Counted from the first letter of the stretch, positions 51,264 to 59,945 are shown. The stretch: 64,000 nucleotides of DNA from Streptomyces narbonensis (GCF_014649015.1 NZ_BMSF01000022.1:1-64000); one strand, 5' to 3'. The notes: a model not told the origin generated them from the sequence alone. Translations and numbers: made by a program.

Positions 51264-52925
51264 TCACTCGTTCGGCCGTACGAACACCGTCTGTCCGTAC
51301 ACGACCGTGCGCAGGCAGACCGGGAGCTCCGCTCCGGGCGACAGATCGGGCAGACCGGGCGTGCCGGAGCGGGGGTCGGTGGACCAGCGGGCCACCCGGT
51401 CGTCGGGGGCCTGGACGAGGAGTTCGCCGGTGCGCCAGACCGCGTAGTCGGCGGGGGCGCCGGGGACGAGCGTCCCGGCGTCGTCGCGGCCCACGGCCCG
51501 CCAGCCGCCCCGGGTGTGGGCGGTGAAGGCGGCCCGTACGGAGATCCGGTGCTCGGGGGTGTGGTGGAAGGCGGCCGCGCGGACCGTGCCCCACGGGTCG
51601 AGCGGGGTGACCGGGCTGTCGGAGCCGAAGGCCAGCGGCACACCGGCGCGCAGCAGCGCCGCGTAAGGGTTGAGGGTCCTGGCCCGCTCGGCGCCGAGCC
51701 GGTCGGCGTACATGCCCTCCTCGCCGCCCCAGAGCGCGTCGAAGGAGGGCTGGACGGACGCGGTGAGGCCCAGTTCGGCGAAGGCGGCGATCGTCTCGGG
51801 GGTGAGCATCTCGGCGTGCTCGACGCGGTGCCGGGCGGCGCGGATCCGGGCGAGGCCGAGCTTCTCGGCGGCCGCGCGGATGCCCTCGACGACGGCGGTG
51901 AGGGCGGCGTCCCCGATGGCGTGGAAGCCGGCCTGGAGGCCCGCCTCGGTGCAGGCCACGACGTGGGCGGCGACGGCGTGCGCGTCCAGGTGGGCGGCCC
52001 CCGTCGGGGCGGTGCCGGCGTGGGCCGCGTGGTCCGCGTACGGCTCGTGGAGGCAGGCGGTGTGGGAGCCGAGGGAGCCGTCGGCGAAGAGGTCGCCGGC
52101 CGCTCCGAGGGCGCCCAGGGCCCGCGCGCGCTCGATGTCGAGGTCCGCCCAGTAGCCCACGACCCGGGGCCCGGCCTCGGCGCGGGCGAGGTCCATGAGG
52201 CCCGTGAAGTCCGCCTCGGAGGAGATCTGGAGGCCGCCGCACTCGTGCAGGGTGCCGATGCCGAGGGAGGCGGCGTGGCTCCGGGCGGCGCGCTGTGCCT
52301 CCGTGCGCTGCGCCGGGGAGACGGCGGCGAAGGCGGCGGCGCGGACGGCGTGATGTGCGTCACCCGTGAGCGGCCGCTGGCCGTCGTGGAAGCCGTCGAG
52401 GTCGCGGACGCCGGGGACGAGGTCGAGGAGGGCGGTCGTGACGACGGCCGAGTGGACGTCGATCCGGGTCAGATAGAGCGGACGGCCGCCGGCGAGCCCG
52501 TCGAGCTCGTCCCGGGTGAGCGGGCGGCGCTCGGGCCAGCGGGAGGCGTCCCAGCCGTGGCCGATGAGGATGCGGTCCGCGGGGCGGGCCGCGGCGTGGA
52601 TCCGGATCAGCTCCGCCGCCTCGGCGAGCGAGGCGGCGGAGGACAGGTCGAGGCCGGTGAGGGCGAAGCCGCTGGCCGTGGTGTGGACGTGCGCGTCGAC
52701 GAACGCCGGGGTGACGAGCGCGCCCTCCAGGTCGACGACCTCGTCCACGCCGGAGGCGAAGGCGTCGGCCGCGCCCTCCGAGCCCACCCAGGCGACGTGC
52801 CCGCGCTCCACCACCATGGCGGTGGCGAAGGGATCGGCGGGGCTGTGGACTTCTCCGCCGCGCAGCAGCACCGTGCGCTGCTCGGCGGCGGAGGCGGGGG
52901 ACACTGCGGACGCGGACTCACTCAT
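51264..52925 (-). CDS. Amidohydrolase family 3 protein (YtcJ/NfdA-like)
   Basis: A 553-aa metal-dependent amidohydrolase. The N-terminal DAHVHTT provides the first metal ligands, VEHAEML lies in the barrel and FGSDSPV holds the conserved aspartate. The closest known types are YtcJ-like proteins and N-substituted formamide deformylase; the natural substrate cannot be told from sequence. No signal peptide. It is followed on the same strand by the long ppm1 leader and preceded by an Lrp regulator 67 bp upstream. Confidence 0.88.
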   Translation of the reverse strand: MSESASAVSPASAAEQRTVLLRGGEVHSPADPFATAMVVERGHVAWVGSEGAADAFASGVDEVVDLEGALVTPAFVDAHVHTTASGFALTGLDLSSAASLAEAAELIRIHAAARPADRILIGHGWDASRWPERRPLTRDELDGLAGGRPLYLTRIDVHSAVVTTALLDLVPGVRDLDGFHDGQRPLTGDAHHAVRAAAFAAVSPAQRTEAQRAARSHAASLGIGTLHECGGLQISSEADFTGLMDLARAEAGPRVVGYWADLDIERARALGALGAAGDLFADGSLGSHTACLHEPYADHAAHAGTAPTGAAHLDAHAVAAHVVACTEAGLQAGFHAIGDAALTAVVEGIRAAAEKLGLARIRAARHRVEHAEMLTPETIAAFAELGLTASVQPSFDALWGGEEGMYADRLGAERARTLNPYAALLRAGVPLAFGSDSPVTPLDPWGTVRAAAFHHTPEHRISVRAAFTAHTRGGWRAVGRDDAGTLVPGAPADYAVWRTGELLVQAPDDRVARWSTDPRSGTPGLPDLSPGAELPVCLRTVVYGQTVFVRPNE

Positions 52926-52992
52926 GCGACCAGGCTAGGCCGTGCGGGGACCCGGTTTGTCCGGCAGGTCCCCCCCGGCGGGTGGCGCGCGG

Positions 52993-53433
52993 TCAGATGC
53001 GGGGCGGTCGGGCCTCGTACGGGGTGGACAGGACGACGGTCGTGCGGCTGGACACCCCGGCCTGCGAGCGGATGCGGCTGAGCAGGTGCTCCAACTCCAG
53101 CGGCGTCGCGACCCGGACCTTGAGGATGTAGTTCTCCTCGCCCGCGACGCTGTGGCAGGCCTCGATCTCCGGGATGTCGGCGAGCCGGTCCGGGGTGTCG
53201 TCGGGGGCGCTCGGGTCGAAGGGTTTGACCGAGATGAAGGCGGTGAGCGGCAGACCCACGGCCTCCGGGTCGACGACGGCGGCATAGCCGCGGATGACTC
53301 CGCGCTGCTCGAGCCGGCGGACGCGCTGATGCACTGCCGAGGTGGACAGGCCGGTGGCCTTGCCCAGGTCGGTGTAGCTCATGCGCCCATCCTTGACGAG
53401 CAACTCGACGATCTGACGATCCAGCTCCTCCAT
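52993..53433 (-). CDS. Lrp/AsnC-family transcriptional regulator
   Basis: A 146-aa regulator with an N-terminal helix-turn-helix (MSYTDLGKATGLSTSAVHQRVRRLEQRGVI) and a C-terminal RAM ligand domain (ACHSVAGEENYILKVRV). The family senses amino acids and binds as octamers. Its target is not evident; the amidohydrolase gene downstream on the same strand is the nearest candidate. The upstream 226 bp contain TATAGGGCGCTATG at about 53485, a possible partly symmetrical binding site. Confidence 0.92.
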   Translation of the reverse strand: MEELDRQIVELLVKDGRMSYTDLGKATGLSTSAVHQRVRRLEQRGVIRGYAAVVDPEAVGLPLTAFISVKPFDPSAPDDTPDRLADIPEIEACHSVAGEENYILKVRVATPLELEHLLSRIRSQAGVSSRTTVVLSTPYEARPPRI

Positions 53434-53659
53434 GCGGTGACCCTAGTGCGCCGCGAGCGCCATGGGGCAACCGGGGCCGACCTGTATAGGGCGCTATGGG
53501 CGGTCACGGGGCACCTGCGACGGGCATGTGACGAACGCCACAGGTTTGCACCCGGCCCGGGGTCCCGGCTCACGGTTATGCGGAGTTCCGCATGGGAAGT
53601 GCTTGCTGTGGTCGAGGCCGTCACAGACCCGGCCGACGCACCCGAGGGGGAGATTCTCC

Positions 53660-54028
53660 ATGCAGGATCCTGTTGAATCCGTCGACACGTTCGACGAGCT
53701 CGACGCGTACGACACTTTTGAGATGTTCCGGGTCGTCTGCCCGGAGTGCGTGCAGCCGATCGCGCTGCTCGCCGACGAGGACGTGCTGCCCGAGCACGCC
53801 CAGTGCCCCACGCCGTGGAACCCCTTCGTCCTGACGGTCTGCCGGGGCACCGGCCTGCCGGCGTCCGCGGCCCGCCCGGCGGACGACAGCCTGGAGGTCC
53901 AGGAGCAGGACACCGCGCTGCTCCTGACGCTCCCCCAGGGGCTCGACTGGCGGACGCAGCCCTTCTCGCACGTCGGCGGTCCGGGCTCGCGCCCGCTGCG
54001 GGTGCCCCAGATGCGGCGCGCCGCCTAG
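53660..54028 (+). CDS. Conserved hypothetical acidic protein
   Basis: A 122-aa acidic protein of unknown function. The start region (MQDPVESVDTFDELDAYDTF) is rich in Asp and Glu; CPECVQPIALLADEDVLPEH and a further Cys about 20 residues on could form a zinc knuckle. GAGGGGGAG precedes the ATG. The TAG stop is the TAG of the CTAG that opens the 60-bp palindromic element. Not recognised beyond being typical of Streptomyces genomes. Confidence 0.75.
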   Translation: MQDPVESVDTFDELDAYDTFEMFRVVCPECVQPIALLADEDVLPEHAQCPTPWNPFVLTVCRGTGLPASAARPADDSLEVQEQDTALLLTLPQGLDWRTQPFSHVGGPGSRPLRVPQMRRAA

Positions 54029-54084
54029 GGGGTGTCTTGCCGATCAGGCCGGGCTCGCGGCGTGATCGACAAGACACCCCCTAG
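54025..54084. mobile_element. 60-bp palindromic element with CTAG ends
   Basis: CTAGGGGGTGTC at the left and GACACCCCCTAG at the right, with arms GGGGTGTCTTGCCGATCA and TGATCGACAAGACACCCC matching at 17 of 18 positions. The outer ends are the same as those of the 165-bp element at 46143-46307. It lies between convergent genes and can act as a terminator for the 122-aa protein gene, whose stop codon it contains. Confidence 0.75.
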
Positions 54085-54089
54085 AGCCT

Positions 54090-54146
54090 GATCCACGAGA
54101 CAGGCCCTGTCTCGTGATCGGCGGCGCCCGCTGCGGGCGCCCGCCT
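54090..54146. terminator. Terminator-like palindromes before the kinase-like gene end
   Basis: GATCCACGAGACAGG and CCTGTCTCGTGATC form a near-perfect 30-bp palindrome (54090-54119), followed at about 54122-54142 by GGCGCCCGC/GCGGGCGCC. Both lie just after the stop of the minus-strand kinase-like gene and next to the 60-bp element, giving three hairpins in about 120 bp. Confidence 0.6.
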
Positions 54147-55237
54147 CACCAGTAGCTTCCCCGCACCATCGCCGCGAGCGTGGCGTGGTGCAGGATGAGA
54201 GCGTCCGGGTCGGCGGGCACCTCGACCTCTCCGAAGTGGGCCTGCCTGTAAGCGATCCTGAGCATCACGATCGCGTGCCGCAGCGCCGCGTAGAGCGTGT
54301 GGAACTCCATGTCGCGCGGGGTGTGCCCGGTCAGTTCCGCGTACCGCCGCTCGATCGCGTCGCGGCGCAGGAAGTCGGGCAGGCCCGGCTGCCCGAAGGA
54401 GACCGTCAGGTCCTGGAAGAAGCGCGCGAGGTAGACCGTCCAGCCGAGGTCGACCTCGCGCGGGACGCAGGACGCCATCTCCCAGTCGAGGACGGCGGCG
54501 GGCGTGAAGCCGTCGTAGACGATGTTCCCGATCCGGGCGTCGCCCCAGCCGAGGACGGCCGGGCCCTCGTCCGCCGGCCAGTGCGCCTCCAGCCAGTCGA
54601 AGGCGGACTCGATGAGCGGCGAGGGGGCGATCCCCTCCACCACCCAGGCGTAATAGGCGCGTTGGGCGTCGACGTGGCGGCGCAGCGGGGTGCCCGCGCC
54701 GTCGGGCAGCAGGAACTCGGCCTCCTTCGCGGGGAACTGGTCGTGCAGTCGAGCCAGTACGGCGACGGACTCGTCCTCCAGGAGGGCGCGTTCGGTGTCG
54801 GTGGCGGCGTGCAGCCAGTTCCCCTCGTACGTGTAGGGCATGACGTCCGGCGGCACCCGGCCCTCGGCGCGGGCCATCACGAAGAAGGGGGCGCCGAGCG
54901 GTTCCGGGTCCTCCTCCAGCCACAGCACGCGCGGCACGGGGACGTCGGTGTACTCGCCGACCAGGTGCATCACGCGGTGCTGCCGTGCCATGTCGTAGAC
55001 GGGGAAGACGGTGTACGCGGCGGGGTCGGCGGCCAGCCGCAGGGCGCAGCCGCGCACGGAGGCGTCGGGGTGGTCCAGGTCGAAGAGCAGGGTCTCGCTG
55101 GACATGCCGTTGGACCCGGGCACGGCGAGGCCGGTGACGCGGGCGCCGGGGAGGTGCCGGTCCAGCCAGGCGGTGAGCCGCCGGCCGAGCTCCTCGGGGT
55201 CGCGGGTGCTGGTGCGGGGACGGGGCGCGGTCGCCAT
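54146..55237 (-). CDS. APH-like phosphotransferase family protein
   Basis: A 363-aa protein with a protein-kinase-like (aminoglycoside/choline phosphotransferase) fold. The catalytic loop GWGDARIGN corresponds to the usual HGDxxxxN with Trp in place of His, and LDWE corresponds to the metal-binding DFG. Such proteins form the N-terminal half of ACAD10/11 acyl-CoA dehydrogenases and phosphorylate hydroxyacyl-CoA. With an acyl-CoA dehydrogenase gene close by, that role is more likely than antibiotic resistance. TGAGGAGG precedes the ATG; it follows the CrtC-like gene by 10 bp in one operon. Confidence 0.85.
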   Translation of the reverse strand: MATAPRPRTSTRDPEELGRRLTAWLDRHLPGARVTGLAVPGSNGMSSETLLFDLDHPDASVRGCALRLAADPAAYTVFPVYDMARQHRVMHLVGEYTDVPVPRVLWLEEDPEPLGAPFFVMARAEGRVPPDVMPYTYEGNWLHAATDTERALLEDESVAVLARLHDQFPAKEAEFLLPDGAGTPLRRHVDAQRAYYAWVVEGIAPSPLIESAFDWLEAHWPADEGPAVLGWGDARIGNIVYDGFTPAAVLDWEMASCVPREVDLGWTVYLARFFQDLTVSFGQPGLPDFLRRDAIERRYAELTGHTPRDMEFHTLYAALRHAIVMLRIAYRQAHFGEVEVPADPDALILHHATLAAMVRGSYW

Positions 55238-55247
55238 GTCAGCCTCC

Positions 55248-56384
55248 TCAGCGGGCCGTCGAGGTGTGGTCGGCGAAGCCGCTGGGGTCGTGGCGGCCGA
55301 AGGAGCCGTGCTCGAAGATGCCGTAGCCGGTGTGGCCGTCGAGGGTGAAGCGGGCGGCGTGGTCGGTGACCCCGTAGGCGGCCATGGGGTGCGCGGACGG
55401 GTCGGAGAGGTCGTAGACGCGCCGGTCGGTCCAGCCGCGGCCCTGCCAGGTGCCGTGCTGCCAGTCGGTGGCGGGCGGGTAGCCGGCGCCGACGGCGAGG
55501 GGCGAGGAGGCGAGGATCTCGACGCCGATCTCCAGCGGCTTCCCGGCCGGGTCGGCGAGGTGGACGACGGCCCGCTCGGGGTGGCGGGTGCCCGGGCGGT
55601 ACGTGATGTCGGTGCGGGGCCAGCCGAGTTGGGTGTCACGGTGGCCGTTCCGCACGAGCAGGGCCTCGTTGAGCGTGCGGTAGCCGTCGGCGTTCTCCTG
55701 GGCGATGACCATGAGGAAGCGGTCCTCGAAGCGCATCGGGATCCAGAGCCAGTGGAAGCCCTCGGGGCGGAACTCGGCGGCGCGGCCGGGTTCTTCGCCC
55801 GGTATCGGGCGGACTCCCCAGCTGCGGTCGCGGGTTCCGGTCCACTCCCCCTGGATGACGGTGAACTCCTCGCCGCCGGCCCTGATCGTGCCCGCGCAGT
55901 GCCCGGCCTGGACGAAGCGGCGGCCTTCGATGGTGAGGCGGCCGCCCTGGCGCTGGGTGTGGTGGGGCTCCCAGACGGCGGGGAAGTCGCCGGTCCAGGT
56001 GAGATCGAAGGAGAGCCCTTCGGGGTCGTCGGGGGCGGCCTCGCAGTGGAGGGAGAAGCGCTTGAGGGGTTCGTCGACGGTGATGGTGAGGGGGCCGACG
56101 GTGAGCTTCGTACGGTCGTCGCCGAGGGCGTCGGAGGCGCGGACGGCGTGCAGCCGGTCGCCGGTGCGCAGGGTCGCGTAGGCGTCGATGACACCGGTGT
56201 TCGGGTAGACGCCGAGGCCGGCGATGAGAAGGGCCCTGCCCTCGTGGTCGAAGACGTGGAAGATGCAGCGGTCATAGGCGTTGCGGTCGCTGCTGACGTG
56301 GTGCTTCATCGAGAGCGGGGCCTGGTGCACGGGGTATTCGTCGAGCGCGACGGGCCGGTCCTCTACCTGCCGGTTCACCGACAT
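55248..56384 (-). CDS. CrtC/DUF7064-like hypothetical protein
   Basis: A 378-aa soluble protein of beta-rich character. It resembles, from memory, the hydroxyneurosporene-synthase (CrtC)-like/DUF7064-7065 proteins (WTGTRDRSWGVRPIPG, FHWLWIPMRFEDRFLMVI) that accompany phosphotransferase-family and acyl-CoA dehydrogenase genes in actinobacteria. A role in isoprenoid, steroid or lipid conversion is inferred only. AGGAGG lies at ideal spacing before the ATG at 56384. It is first in the operon with the APH-like gene, behind the CTGACG/CGTCAG operator. Confidence 0.7.
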   Translation of the reverse strand: MSVNRQVEDRPVALDEYPVHQAPLSMKHHVSSDRNAYDRCIFHVFDHEGRALLIAGLGVYPNTGVIDAYATLRTGDRLHAVRASDALGDDRTKLTVGPLTITVDEPLKRFSLHCEAAPDDPEGLSFDLTWTGDFPAVWEPHHTQRQGGRLTIEGRRFVQAGHCAGTIRAGGEEFTVIQGEWTGTRDRSWGVRPIPGEEPGRAAEFRPEGFHWLWIPMRFEDRFLMVIAQENADGYRTLNEALLVRNGHRDTQLGWPRTDITYRPGTRHPERAVVHLADPAGKPLEIGVEILASSPLAVGAGYPPATDWQHGTWQGRGWTDRRVYDLSDPSAHPMAAYGVTDHAARFTLDGHTGYGIFEHGSFGRHDPSGFADHTSTAR

Positions 56385-56441
56385 GCCTGACCTCCTGATC
56401 GGCGGGTGGTTCCGCGTCGGCGGGTGCTTCCGCGATGAGAG

Positions 56442-56456
56442 CTGACGGTACGTCAG
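56442..56456. promoter_or_regulatory. TetR-like palindromic operator CTGACGGTACGTCAG
   Basis: A perfect 15-bp palindrome 58 bp before the CrtC-like gene. It matches the site at 14484-14498 in all positions of both arms, differing only in one central base. Probably one TetR-family repressor, encoded outside the window, controls both operons. Confidence 0.7.
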
Positions 56457-56558
56457 GTAAATGCCGGGGGACCAGAGTCGCGCACCGGGTACCGGGCGAA
56501 CTGCCGCACGAATCCGGTCGGCGGTGACCCCGGCCGTCCGGAAAGCGTTGGTCCGGGC

Positions 56559-56972
56559 ATGACCACGCTGTACACGACTCCCAACGGCTACGGTCGGCAC
56601 CGGCAGGCCGAACCGCATGGTGAAGAATCGGTTCCTCATAGGGCGCCGGTGCCCCCGCAGGCACCCGCCCCGGCCCCGATGCCCGCACCCTCCCCGGCCC
56701 CGGCCCCGATGCCCGCACCCTCCCCGGCGCCGGCCCCGATGTCCGCACCCGTCCCGATGCCCGCACCCGTCCCGATGCCCGTGCCGGGCCCCGCCCCCGC
56801 CCTCGCCGACCCGCCCATCTACCAGGACGTCCTCAGCCTCTGGGCCAGCCAGGGCCGCACCCTCCCCGGCCGCCGCGACCAGGAGTGGAACCGGCTCGCC
56901 GCGGGCCCCGTCTGGGCCGACCGGACCGTACGCGTCAGCGGGACTCTGGTCCGACGAGGTGACGTGCGATGA
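56559..56972 (+). CDS. Pro/Ala/Met-rich repeat protein
   Basis: A 137-aa protein. Residues about 30-80 are PAPAPMPAPS-type repeats; the C-terminal 50 residues (IYQDVLSLWASQGRTLPGRR, EWNRLA) are less repetitive and look conserved. No membrane segment. GGAAAG lies upstream of the ATG. The last 38 bp overlap the end of the convergent acyl-CoA dehydrogenase gene. Unknown function; it may be a disordered linker protein. Confidence 0.6.
   Translation: MTTLYTTPNGYGRHRQAEPHGEESVPHRAPVPPQAPAPAPMPAPSPAPAPMPAPSPAPAPMSAPVPMPAPVPMPVPGPAPALADPPIYQDVLSLWASQGRTLPGRRDQEWNRLAAGPVWADRTVRVSGTLVRRGDVR
56671..56785. repeat. 30-bp coding tandem repeats (APAPMPAPSP)
   Basis: About 2.7 copies of a 30-bp unit starting CGGCCCCGATGCCCGCACCC (56671, 56701, 56731), followed by 15-bp GTCCCGATGCCCGCA-type units. 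All stay in frame within the Pro/Ala-rich gene. Confidence 0.9.
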
Positions 56973-58107
56973 CCACCCGCTGGATCTGATTGGTCCCCTC
57001 GACGATCTGCAGCATCTTCGCCTCGCGCAGATACCGCTCCACCGGGAAGTCCGCGGTGTAGCCGTACCCCCCGAGCACCTGCACCGCGTCCGTCGTGATC
57101 CGCATCGCGGCGTCCGTGCAGAAGAGCTTCGCCATGGCCGCGGACCGCCCGAACTCCCGCCCCTCGTCCCGGAGCCGCGCCGCCTCCAGACAGAGCGCCC
57201 GGCCCGCCTCCAGTTGGGTCGCCATGTCGGCGAGCAGGAAGCGGAGCCCCTGGAAGTCGGCGATCGGCCGCCCGAACTGCCGGCGCTCGCGCGCGTACGC
57301 CACGGCCTCGTCCAGCGCCGCCCGGCCGAGCCCGACCGCGCAGGCGGCGATGCCGAGCCGCCCCGAGTCCAGGGCGGCGAGCGCGATGGCGAAACCCTGC
57401 CCCTCCGCCCCGAGGAGCCGCGCGTCGGGGACCCGTACACCGTCGAAGTGCAGCTGGGCGGTGGGCGAGCCCTTCATGCCCATCTTCCGCTCGGGCCGGG
57501 CCGCGCTCAGCCCCGGCGCGTCCCCCGGCACCAGGAAGGCGCTGATGCCGCGCGCCCCCGGACCGCCGGTGCGGGCCATGACCGTGCAGAAGTCGGCGAT
57601 CCCGCCGTGGGTGATCCAGGCCTTGGTGCCGTCGATGACCCACTGGTCGCCGGCCCGGACGGCCCGGGTCCGCAGCGCCGCCGCGTCCGAGCCCGCGGAC
57701 GGTTCGGAGAGGCAGTACGCGCCGAGAAGGCCGCCGCCGAGCATCGCCGGCAGGTGCTCGGCCCGCTGGTCCTCGGTGCCGAAGCCCGCGAGCGCGTGGC
57801 AGGAGAGGGTGTGGACGCTGACTCCGAGACCCACGGTGAGCCGGGCGGCGGCGAGCTCCTCCAGGACCTGCAGATACACCTCGTACGGCTGGCCTCCCCC
57901 GCCGTACGCCGGGTCGTACGGGAGTCCGAGCAGCCCCGACCGGGAGAGCAGCGCGAAGAGCTCGCGGGGGAACACGCCCACCGCCTCCTCCTCCGCGGCG
58001 CGCGGGAGGATCTCCCGCCGGGCGATGTCACGGACCAGGGCGAGCAGCTCCCGGGCCTCGTCGCTGGGCAGGCGGCGCTCCACGCCGCCGGCGGGGCTTT
58101 CGGACAT
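56935..58107 (-). CDS. Acyl-CoA dehydrogenase
   Basis: A 390-aa FAD-dependent enzyme that introduces a 2,3-double bond into acyl-CoA and passes electrons to ETF. GAYCLSEPSAGSDAA and the FAD/substrate loop WITHGGIADF are present; the catalytic base is the Glu of QIVEGTNQIQR near the C-terminus. Full length. The chain-length preference cannot be told. It stands in its own transcription unit, next to the APH/CrtC-like operon, suggesting shared acyl metabolism. Confidence 0.93.
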   Translation of the reverse strand: MSESPAGGVERRLPSDEARELLALVRDIARREILPRAAEEEAVGVFPRELFALLSRSGLLGLPYDPAYGGGGQPYEVYLQVLEELAAARLTVGLGVSVHTLSCHALAGFGTEDQRAEHLPAMLGGGLLGAYCLSEPSAGSDAAALRTRAVRAGDQWVIDGTKAWITHGGIADFCTVMARTGGPGARGISAFLVPGDAPGLSAARPERKMGMKGSPTAQLHFDGVRVPDARLLGAEGQGFAIALAALDSGRLGIAACAVGLGRAALDEAVAYARERRQFGRPIADFQGLRFLLADMATQLEAGRALCLEAARLRDEGREFGRSAAMAKLFCTDAAMRITTDAVQVLGGYGYTADFPVERYLREAKMLQIVEGTNQIQRVVIARHLVGPESR

Positions 58108-58202
58108 GGCCGGGTGCTCCTCCCTGGCGGGCGGCGCGAGCGTGCGCGCACGGGGTCGCGGGGAGTATGCCCGTTCCGTCCGGGGGCATCACACGGCCTG
58201 CG

Positions 58203-58352
58203 TCACATGAGGCCCGCCCGGGTGACGAACCCGGCGAGCACGACGACCAGGGTCCAGCCGAGCACGTGCTCCAGGATCTTGGGGCCGTCTCCGTCCCGGG
58301 GGCCGCCCGTCCGGGCGCGGGAGAGGAATCGGGCGTAGGTGGTTGCGGTCAT
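58203..58352 (-). CDS. Short single-pass membrane protein
   Basis: A possible 49-aa protein, with a basic N-terminal half (TYARFLSRARTGGPRDGDG) and one membrane segment (VLGWTLVVVLAGFVTRAGLM) at the C-terminus. It may start at ATG 58352, or extend to 58403 for 66 aa. It lies in the 320-bp gap between the acyl-CoA dehydrogenase and the C39-like genes on the same strand. The membrane segment and good codon use favour a real gene, but no ribosome binding site is obvious. Confidence 0.5.
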   Translation of the reverse strand: MTATTYARFLSRARTGGPRDGDGPKILEHVLGWTLVVVLAGFVTRAGLM

Positions 58353-58427
58353 GGCCACCACAGTGCGGCACGGGGGCGGCCCCGGGGTAGAGACGTCGGT
58401 CACGTCCCCCGGGGCCGCCCGCCCCGG

Positions 58428-59828
58428 TCAGCCGATGCCGAGGGCCGCGAGGGCCCTGCGCTGGGCGGGCGAAGGACGGTCCGGGAAGTAGAGGTAGCAG
58501 ACCCCGCCTGTGCCGGAGACCACTCGCCCGCTCGCGTTGTAGCGCTTGGTCCGGAGCCAGATGTTCTCCCACTCGCGTCGCGGGTAGATCCGGCGGACCG
58601 CCTCGTTGCTCGGGGAGGCGGGGTCGTTGGCGATGACGTCGCCGGTCGCCGTGAAGCCGATGACGGTCATGAGGTGGCCGAAGGTGCCGTAGCCGGCGCC
58701 GGTCAGTTCCTCCTTGAGGAAGGACTGGGACGTTATGGCCGGGATGCCCGCCCGGACCAGGGTTTCGAGCTCCGTGAGCGAGCGGAGCCGGGTGACCACG
58801 GCGTTCATGTCGGGGTACGTGGCCGCGTAGGCGGCGTTGAAGGGCCAGTTGCCGCAGCCCTCGTACTGGTGGTCGTAGGTGAAGCGGGCCGCGTGGCAGA
58901 CCTGGGGGTCGGCGAAGTCCGGGTTCACCCAGGCAAGCTGTTCGGCCGAGGGGCGGCGTCCCCAGTACTCGACGATCATCTGGGAGGAGGTCGGGCTGCA
59001 CCAGGCCTCGCCGCCGTTGTCGTACTCGGGGTACTGCCCGACGTGGGTGTTCTGCGAGTAGCGCGGCACGGTCAGCTCGCGGGCGGGTCCGGGTTCGGAG
59101 GCCGGGACGGTGAAGCGGTCCGGGACGTCCGAGGCCATCGCGCCGAGCCGCCACACCGTGGGGGTGAGGCCGCTGCCCGGGGTGCGGTACAGCGTCAGGC
59201 GGAGGCGGTAGGAGGTCAGCCGGAGGCCGCTCGCCGCGTCGTCGATGGCGAAGGTGTCGGTCCAGACGGAGCTCTTGCCGTCGGTCTGGTCGTCGACCGA
59301 GGTGCGCCGGATGTCGCCGTCGCCGGAGGCCCAGCGCCCCAGCACGTACCAGGGGGTGTCGGTGGCGTCGGAGTACGTGCCGGACAGCTCGACCTGGAGC
59401 CAGGTGCCGGGCGGCGTGTGGGCGTTCCAGGAGGCGATGACCTCGGTGGCGGGCACGGTCGAGGTGTGCGCGGGCGAGGTCCAGCTCGCGTACTCCCAGG
59501 CCGAGGTCCGGCCCGTGTGCGGGTCGGCGTACTCGGTGCGGCCCGCGGGGGTGGCGAGCACCAGCCCGGGGCGGCGTCCCGCGACCGCCTTCGTCCCGGC
59601 CGCGCTGCCGCACCTCCAGTCGGTGTAGGAGTGCCAGAAGCGGTTGTCGACCAGGCCGGGAGCCGGTGTGTGGCCCTGGGCGGCTCGGTCGGCCGCCGCG
59701 CCGGGGTCGGGGGCCGCGGGGCCGTCGGGGGCGGTCGCCGAGGCGGGGACGGCGGTGGCCGCGGCCGTTCCCGCGGCGGCCGCGAGAGCCGCGGCGAGGA
59801 CGGTTCTGCGCGGGGTGGAGCTGGTCAT
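58428..59828 (-). CDS. Exported C39-like peptidase
   Basis: A 466-aa exported protein. The N-terminus TPRRTVLAAALAAAAGTAAA looks like a Tat-type or Sec signal, with cleavage near ASA (about residue 31). After a beta-rich domain of about 210 residues, a papain-like C39 domain follows, with Cys in GGEAWCSPTSSQM, His in FGHLMTVIGF and Asp in NDPAS. The substrate is unknown; stand-alone secreted C39-like proteins are common in Streptomyces and not linked to ABC bacteriocin exporters. A DasR-like site lies upstream. Confidence 0.88.
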   Translation of the reverse strand: MTSSTPRRTVLAAALAAAAGTAAATAVPASATAPDGPAAPDPGAAADRAAQGHTPAPGLVDNRFWHSYTDWRCGSAAGTKAVAGRRPGLVLATPAGRTEYADPHTGRTSAWEYASWTSPAHTSTVPATEVIASWNAHTPPGTWLQVELSGTYSDATDTPWYVLGRWASGDGDIRRTSVDDQTDGKSSVWTDTFAIDDAASGLRLTSYRLRLTLYRTPGSGLTPTVWRLGAMASDVPDRFTVPASEPGPARELTVPRYSQNTHVGQYPEYDNGGEAWCSPTSSQMIVEYWGRRPSAEQLAWVNPDFADPQVCHAARFTYDHQYEGCGNWPFNAAYAATYPDMNAVVTRLRSLTELETLVRAGIPAITSQSFLKEELTGAGYGTFGHLMTVIGFTATGDVIANDPASPSNEAVRRIYPRREWENIWLRTKRYNASGRVVSGTGGVCYLYFPDRPSPAQRRALAALGIG

Positions 59829-59945
59829 GGGCGGTGACCCCCAGTCGAGAACGAGTCGAGAACGGTGGGCGTACGGGCCTGCTGCGCGGGCCCACTATCC
59901 CGGCTGGCGCGGGGCGTCCGCCAGCACTTCGCCCCGCGTCGCCGA

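Noticed and set aside
54146..55237. Aminoglycoside resistance gene
   Set aside because: The kinase fold is shared, but the context (CrtC-like protein, acyl-CoA dehydrogenase) and the altered catalytic loop fit the metabolic phosphotransferase family better.
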